This document shows, piece after piece, positions 61,697-64,000 of a DNA stretch of 64,000 bases (the stretch's first letter is position 1; every line of letters begins with the position of its first letter). The DNA is from Cryobacterium aureum (lineage in GTDB: Bacteria > Actinomycetota > Actinomycetes > Actinomycetales > Microbacteriaceae): assembly GCF_002954245.1 (NCBI RefSeq), contig NZ_PPTG01000014.1, forward strand, positions 62,001 to 126,000, given 5' to 3'. The position numbers and the translations under genes are program-made. The notes beneath the pieces were generated by a model. It was given only the letters and a program-made list of their open reading frames with translations. It ran no database searches and was not told the origin of the DNA.

Positions 61697-63043
61697 ATGA
61701 CTGCTACGTATTCGGTGCCCCAGAAACGCAAGCTCGTGACGGCTCTTCCCGGCCCCAAATCGGTTGAGCTGCAGGCCAGACGCGAGAAGACTGTTGCCCG
61801 CGGCGCCGGAACCCTCGCCAACATTTACATGGACCACGGCGCCGGAGCGATCCTGGTCGACGTTGATGGCAACCAGATCATCGACCTCGGCTGCGGTATC
61901 GGGGTGACCACGATCGGTCACGCGCATCCGGACGTCGCGGCCGCGGCATCCGCTCAGGCAGCGAAACTGACCCACACCCTGTTCACGGTCACGCCCTACG
62001 AGAACTACGTGGCCGTCGCCGAGAAACTTAGCCAGATCACCCCCGGTGACTTCGAGAAGCACTCGGTCCTCGTGAACACCGGCGCTGAGGCCGTGGAGAA
62101 CGCGGTGAAGATCGCCCGCAAGTTCACCGGCCGGCGTGCGATCGTGGCGCTCGACCACGCCTTTCACGGTCGCACCAACTTGACCATGACGATGACCTAC
62201 CGGCCCTGGCCTGAGCGCGCCGGAATGGGCCCGTTTCCCGGCGAGATCTACAGTGTGCCAACGAGCTACCCATTCCGCGACGGCCTGAGCGGCCTTGAAG
62301 CGGCCGAGAAGACCATCGACTACATCAACACCCACATCGGAGCCACCGAGGTCGCGGCGTTCTTCGTCGAGCCGATTCAGGGCGACGGCGGCATTGTCAT
62401 TCCCGCGCCCGGCTATTTCAAGCGCATTCGCGAGTTCTGCACCGAGAACGGCATCGTCTTCGTGGCCGATGAAATTCAGGCCGGCATTGCCCGCACCGGG
62501 GTCTGGTACTCGATCGAGCACCACGACGTCGTGCCCGACCTGGTCACCACGGCCAAGGGCATCGCCGGCGGCTTCCCGCTGGCCGCCGTCACCGGTCGCG
62601 CCGACATCATGGATTCCGTGCAGCCCGGCGGAATCGGCGGCACCTTCGGTGGCAACCCGGTCTCGACCGCTGCCGCGCTCGCAGTGTTCAACTTGATCGA
62701 GCGCGACAACCTGCTCGGGGAGGCGAAGCGGGTAGAAGCCGCACTGTGGGCGCGCATCGGCGACTGGGCCGAGAAGTTCTCCATCGTCGGCGAGGTCCGC
62801 GGCAAGGGCGCCATGTTCGGCGTCGAGCTCGTGCACCCCGGCACGAAGAAGCCCTACCCCGAGGCGCTCACCGCGCTGATCAAGCACGCCACCACGAACG
62901 GCGTCATCGCGCTCGATTCCGGCAGCTGGGATTCAGTTCTGCGCATCATGCCGAGCGTCGTGATCTCCGACGAACTCATCGACGACGCCGCGACCGTGCT
63001 CGAAGAGGCGCTCACCGCCCTGGTCGCCGCCTACCCCGCGTAG
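61697..63043 (+). CDS. gabT: 4-aminobutyrate aminotransferase (class III PLP)
   Basis: 448 residues. PLP-binding Lys in TTAKGIAGGFPLAAV, VNTGAEAVENAVKIAR, DHAFHGRTNLTM, EPIQGDGGIVIPAPGY and FVADEIQAGIARTG are characteristic of GabT. It transfers the amino group of GABA to 2-oxoglutarate, giving succinate semialdehyde; 5-aminovalerate is a possible second substrate. It starts 42 bases after the acyltransferase and ends inside a stop-codon tandem repeat. Confidence 0.92.
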   Translation: MTATYSVPQKRKLVTALPGPKSVELQARREKTVARGAGTLANIYMDHGAGAILVDVDGNQIIDLGCGIGVTTIGHAHPDVAAAASAQAAKLTHTLFTVTPYENYVAVAEKLSQITPGDFEKHSVLVNTGAEAVENAVKIARKFTGRRAIVALDHAFHGRTNLTMTMTYRPWPERAGMGPFPGEIYSVPTSYPFRDGLSGLEAAEKTIDYINTHIGATEVAAFFVEPIQGDGGIVIPAPGYFKRIREFCTENGIVFVADEIQAGIARTGVWYSIEHHDVVPDLVTTAKGIAGGFPLAAVTGRADIMDSVQPGGIGGTFGGNPVSTAAALAVFNLIERDNLLGEAKRVEAALWARIGDWAEKFSIVGEVRGKGAMFGVELVHPGTKKPYPEALTALIKHATTNGVIALDSGSWDSVLRIMPSVVISDELIDDAATVLEEALTALVAAYPA

Positions 63044-63091
63044 TCGCCGCGTAGTCGCCGCGTAGTCGCCGCGTAGTCGCCGCGTAGTCGC
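63037..63091. repeat. 11-bp tandem repeat, five perfect copies, over the gabT stop
   Basis: CGCGTAGTCGC repeated at 63037, 63048, 63059, 63070 and 63081. The first copy supplies the gabT TAG; every copy contains TAG, and the 11-bp period shifts frame each time so TAG recurs in all three frames. Confidence 0.92.
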
Positions 63092-63097
63092 CCCCGT

Positions 63098-63149
63098 CGC
63101 CGAGCCGTGAGTTTGAGCCCGGAAATTGGCTCAAACTCACGGCTCGGCG
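63098..63149. terminator. 22-bp perfect hairpin, bidirectional terminator
   Basis: Arms 63098-63119 and 63128-63149 pair perfectly across an 8-base AT-containing loop, between the convergent gabT and membrane-protein genes. ACTCACGGCTC of the second arm recurs at 63156-63166. No long U-tract, but stem strength makes it the likely terminator for both genes. Confidence 0.75.
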
Positions 63150-63177
63150 GGTCATACTCACGGCTCAAAATCGTCTC

Positions 63178-64000
63178 TTAGACGCGCCCCGGTTGCGCCA
63201 CCCAGTCCGTGATGTCGACGGACTGGGTCGGCGGCAGGTCGATAGCCGCGGGGCTGATGACCGCCTGTGCGTCGCCCGGGCGCATCACGGTCCGGCCGTT
63301 GGCGAAGCGGATGCTGTCGGCTCCGACACCAGCGTGGGTGACGGTGTTGGCGATGGCGTTGCTGCCGGCTCCCCCGTTTCGGACACCGGCACGAGCGGCC
63401 GTACCTGGGTGAACGGGAATGGCGAGGGTGCAGCATCCGCTTGGTAGGCCTGGCCGAGGTAGTCGTAGGTGTAATCGATATCGCCAGAGGTCACCAGTTG
63501 GAGTGGGAACACGTTCCAGCCGCCGCCCGGTACCAACAGGCTCGGTACGACCATGTCCTTCTCACCGGCCGCATCAAGCTGCGGCAGGTAGTTCGTATTG
63601 AGCGGGTCGTTGACCACGTTGAGCGCGCGGCCACCCTGGTCGAATAACTGCACGTCGGTGAGCGGCTGGCCATCGGCGTCGTAGGCGAAGACGTTGGTCA
63701 CCTGCTTACCACTCTGCATGAGTCCGGGGGTCGGAGCCGGGTTGTAATCGACGTATGCACTGTTCTGCGCATTGGCCTCATGGGCCGAGTGAGAAAGCAC
63801 CACTGGCAGCACCAGAATCGCGCAGACGCTAACCACGGTGCGAAAGCCGGGGAGCCAGCGCCAGGGCAGCCAGCGCCCACGACCCCATTGCACGCTCAAA
63901 ATCACGAAGACCGCGAGCACGATCCAACGAATCGGCTCGGTCGCAATAGCGCTCATGCCTCCTCCTAAGAAGAAGTTCCCACCGCCGAGGAGGAAGATCT
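63178..64000 (-). pseudogene. Membrane protein with C-terminal frameshift, 5' end possibly outside window
   Basis: From ATG 63956 (AGGAGG site upstream) the frame runs through two membrane segments (about residues 8-25 and 38-55) and an external domain (NVFAYDADGQPLTDVQLFDQ) to VSETGEP. It then becomes a Ser/Pro/Thr-rich run ending at 63285. Adding one G in the five-G run at 63371-63375 switches to a frame that continues sensibly (AGSNAIANTVTHAG; then RFANGRTVMRPGDAQAV) to TAA at 63178-63180. The frame is also open from 63956 to the window edge. Resembles multi-helix HAAS-type membrane proteins of Actinobacteria, weakly. Mutation, sequencing error or programmed slippage are all possible. Confidence 0.65.

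Noticed and set aside
63037..63091. Possible CRISPR-like array
   Set aside because: Units are contiguous 11-bp copies without spacers, and no cas genes are present.

Overview
The window is a high-GC (roughly 65% by eye) actinobacterial chromosome segment, most likely from the family Microbacteriaceae (Cryobacterium/Salinibacterium-like). The reasons are GC-rich codon use, frequent GTG starts, many 4-base ATGA/GTGA gene overlaps, a mycoredoxin-like protein, and the gene order proS/nusA/ylxR/infB/rbfA/truB/ribF. The organism name is an inference. About 60 protein genes are supported. I saw no rRNA, tRNA, transposase, prophage gene or CRISPR array.

Layout. (1) 1-7.4 kb: end of an FAH-family gene, then a catabolic cluster made of an ethanolamine-type permease (minus strand) divergent from a glutamine-synthetase-like ligase, a class-I glutaminase-like gamma-glutamyl hydrolase, an aldehyde dehydrogenase, a short-chain dehydrogenase and a FadR-type regulator. 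Together they read as a gamma-glutamylation route for an amino alcohol such as ethanolamine. (2) 7.4-12 kb: two NCS2 nucleobase permeases flanking a type-B carboxylesterase; the first permease has no ATG/GTG/TTG start and seems to begin at ATT. (3) 12-20.8 kb: PiT phosphate transporter, Nudix hydrolase, mycoredoxin, phosphofructokinase, SNF2-type helicase, DUF2207 membrane protein, and a GDSL-family protein lacking its nucleophile serine. (4) 20.9-30.2 kb: an epimerase/DUF2867 protein; a deoxyribose-phosphate operon (SorC regulator, deoC, full-length ALDH, catalytically incomplete ALDH partner) divergent from a ROK kinase; a CynX/NimT-like MFS pump; a TetR regulator of gamma-butyrolactone-receptor type divergent from a tiny PLDc_N membrane protein across a palindrome.

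(5) 30.2-44.5 kb: the housekeeping translation cluster ribF-truB ... rbfA-infB-ylxR-nusA-proS, with panE-like, uridine-kinase-like, mutY, thyA and folA genes between truB and rbfA, and no rimP between proS and nusA. (6) 44.8-60.8 kb: the isoprenoid genes ispG and dxr and the site-2 protease gene, which are usually neighbours in Actinobacteria, are split by a 9-gene operon (Liv-type ABC importer, acyl-CoA ligase, TetR, two alpha/beta hydrolases) plus a thiolase, and by a Ser/Thr kinase-lipoprotein pair. (7) 60.8-64 kb: plsC-like acyltransferase, gabT, and a membrane protein interrupted by a frameshift at a five-base homopolymer.

A recurring structural theme is short tandem duplication at gene 3' ends, often copying the stop codon itself (9 bp x4 at 11913, 19 bp x3 at 33976, 11 bp x5 at 63037, 15-bp in-frame repeats at the ends of the TetR and LivF genes). 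Another is large hairpins in operon gaps (37603-37690, 44666-44726, 63098-63149).
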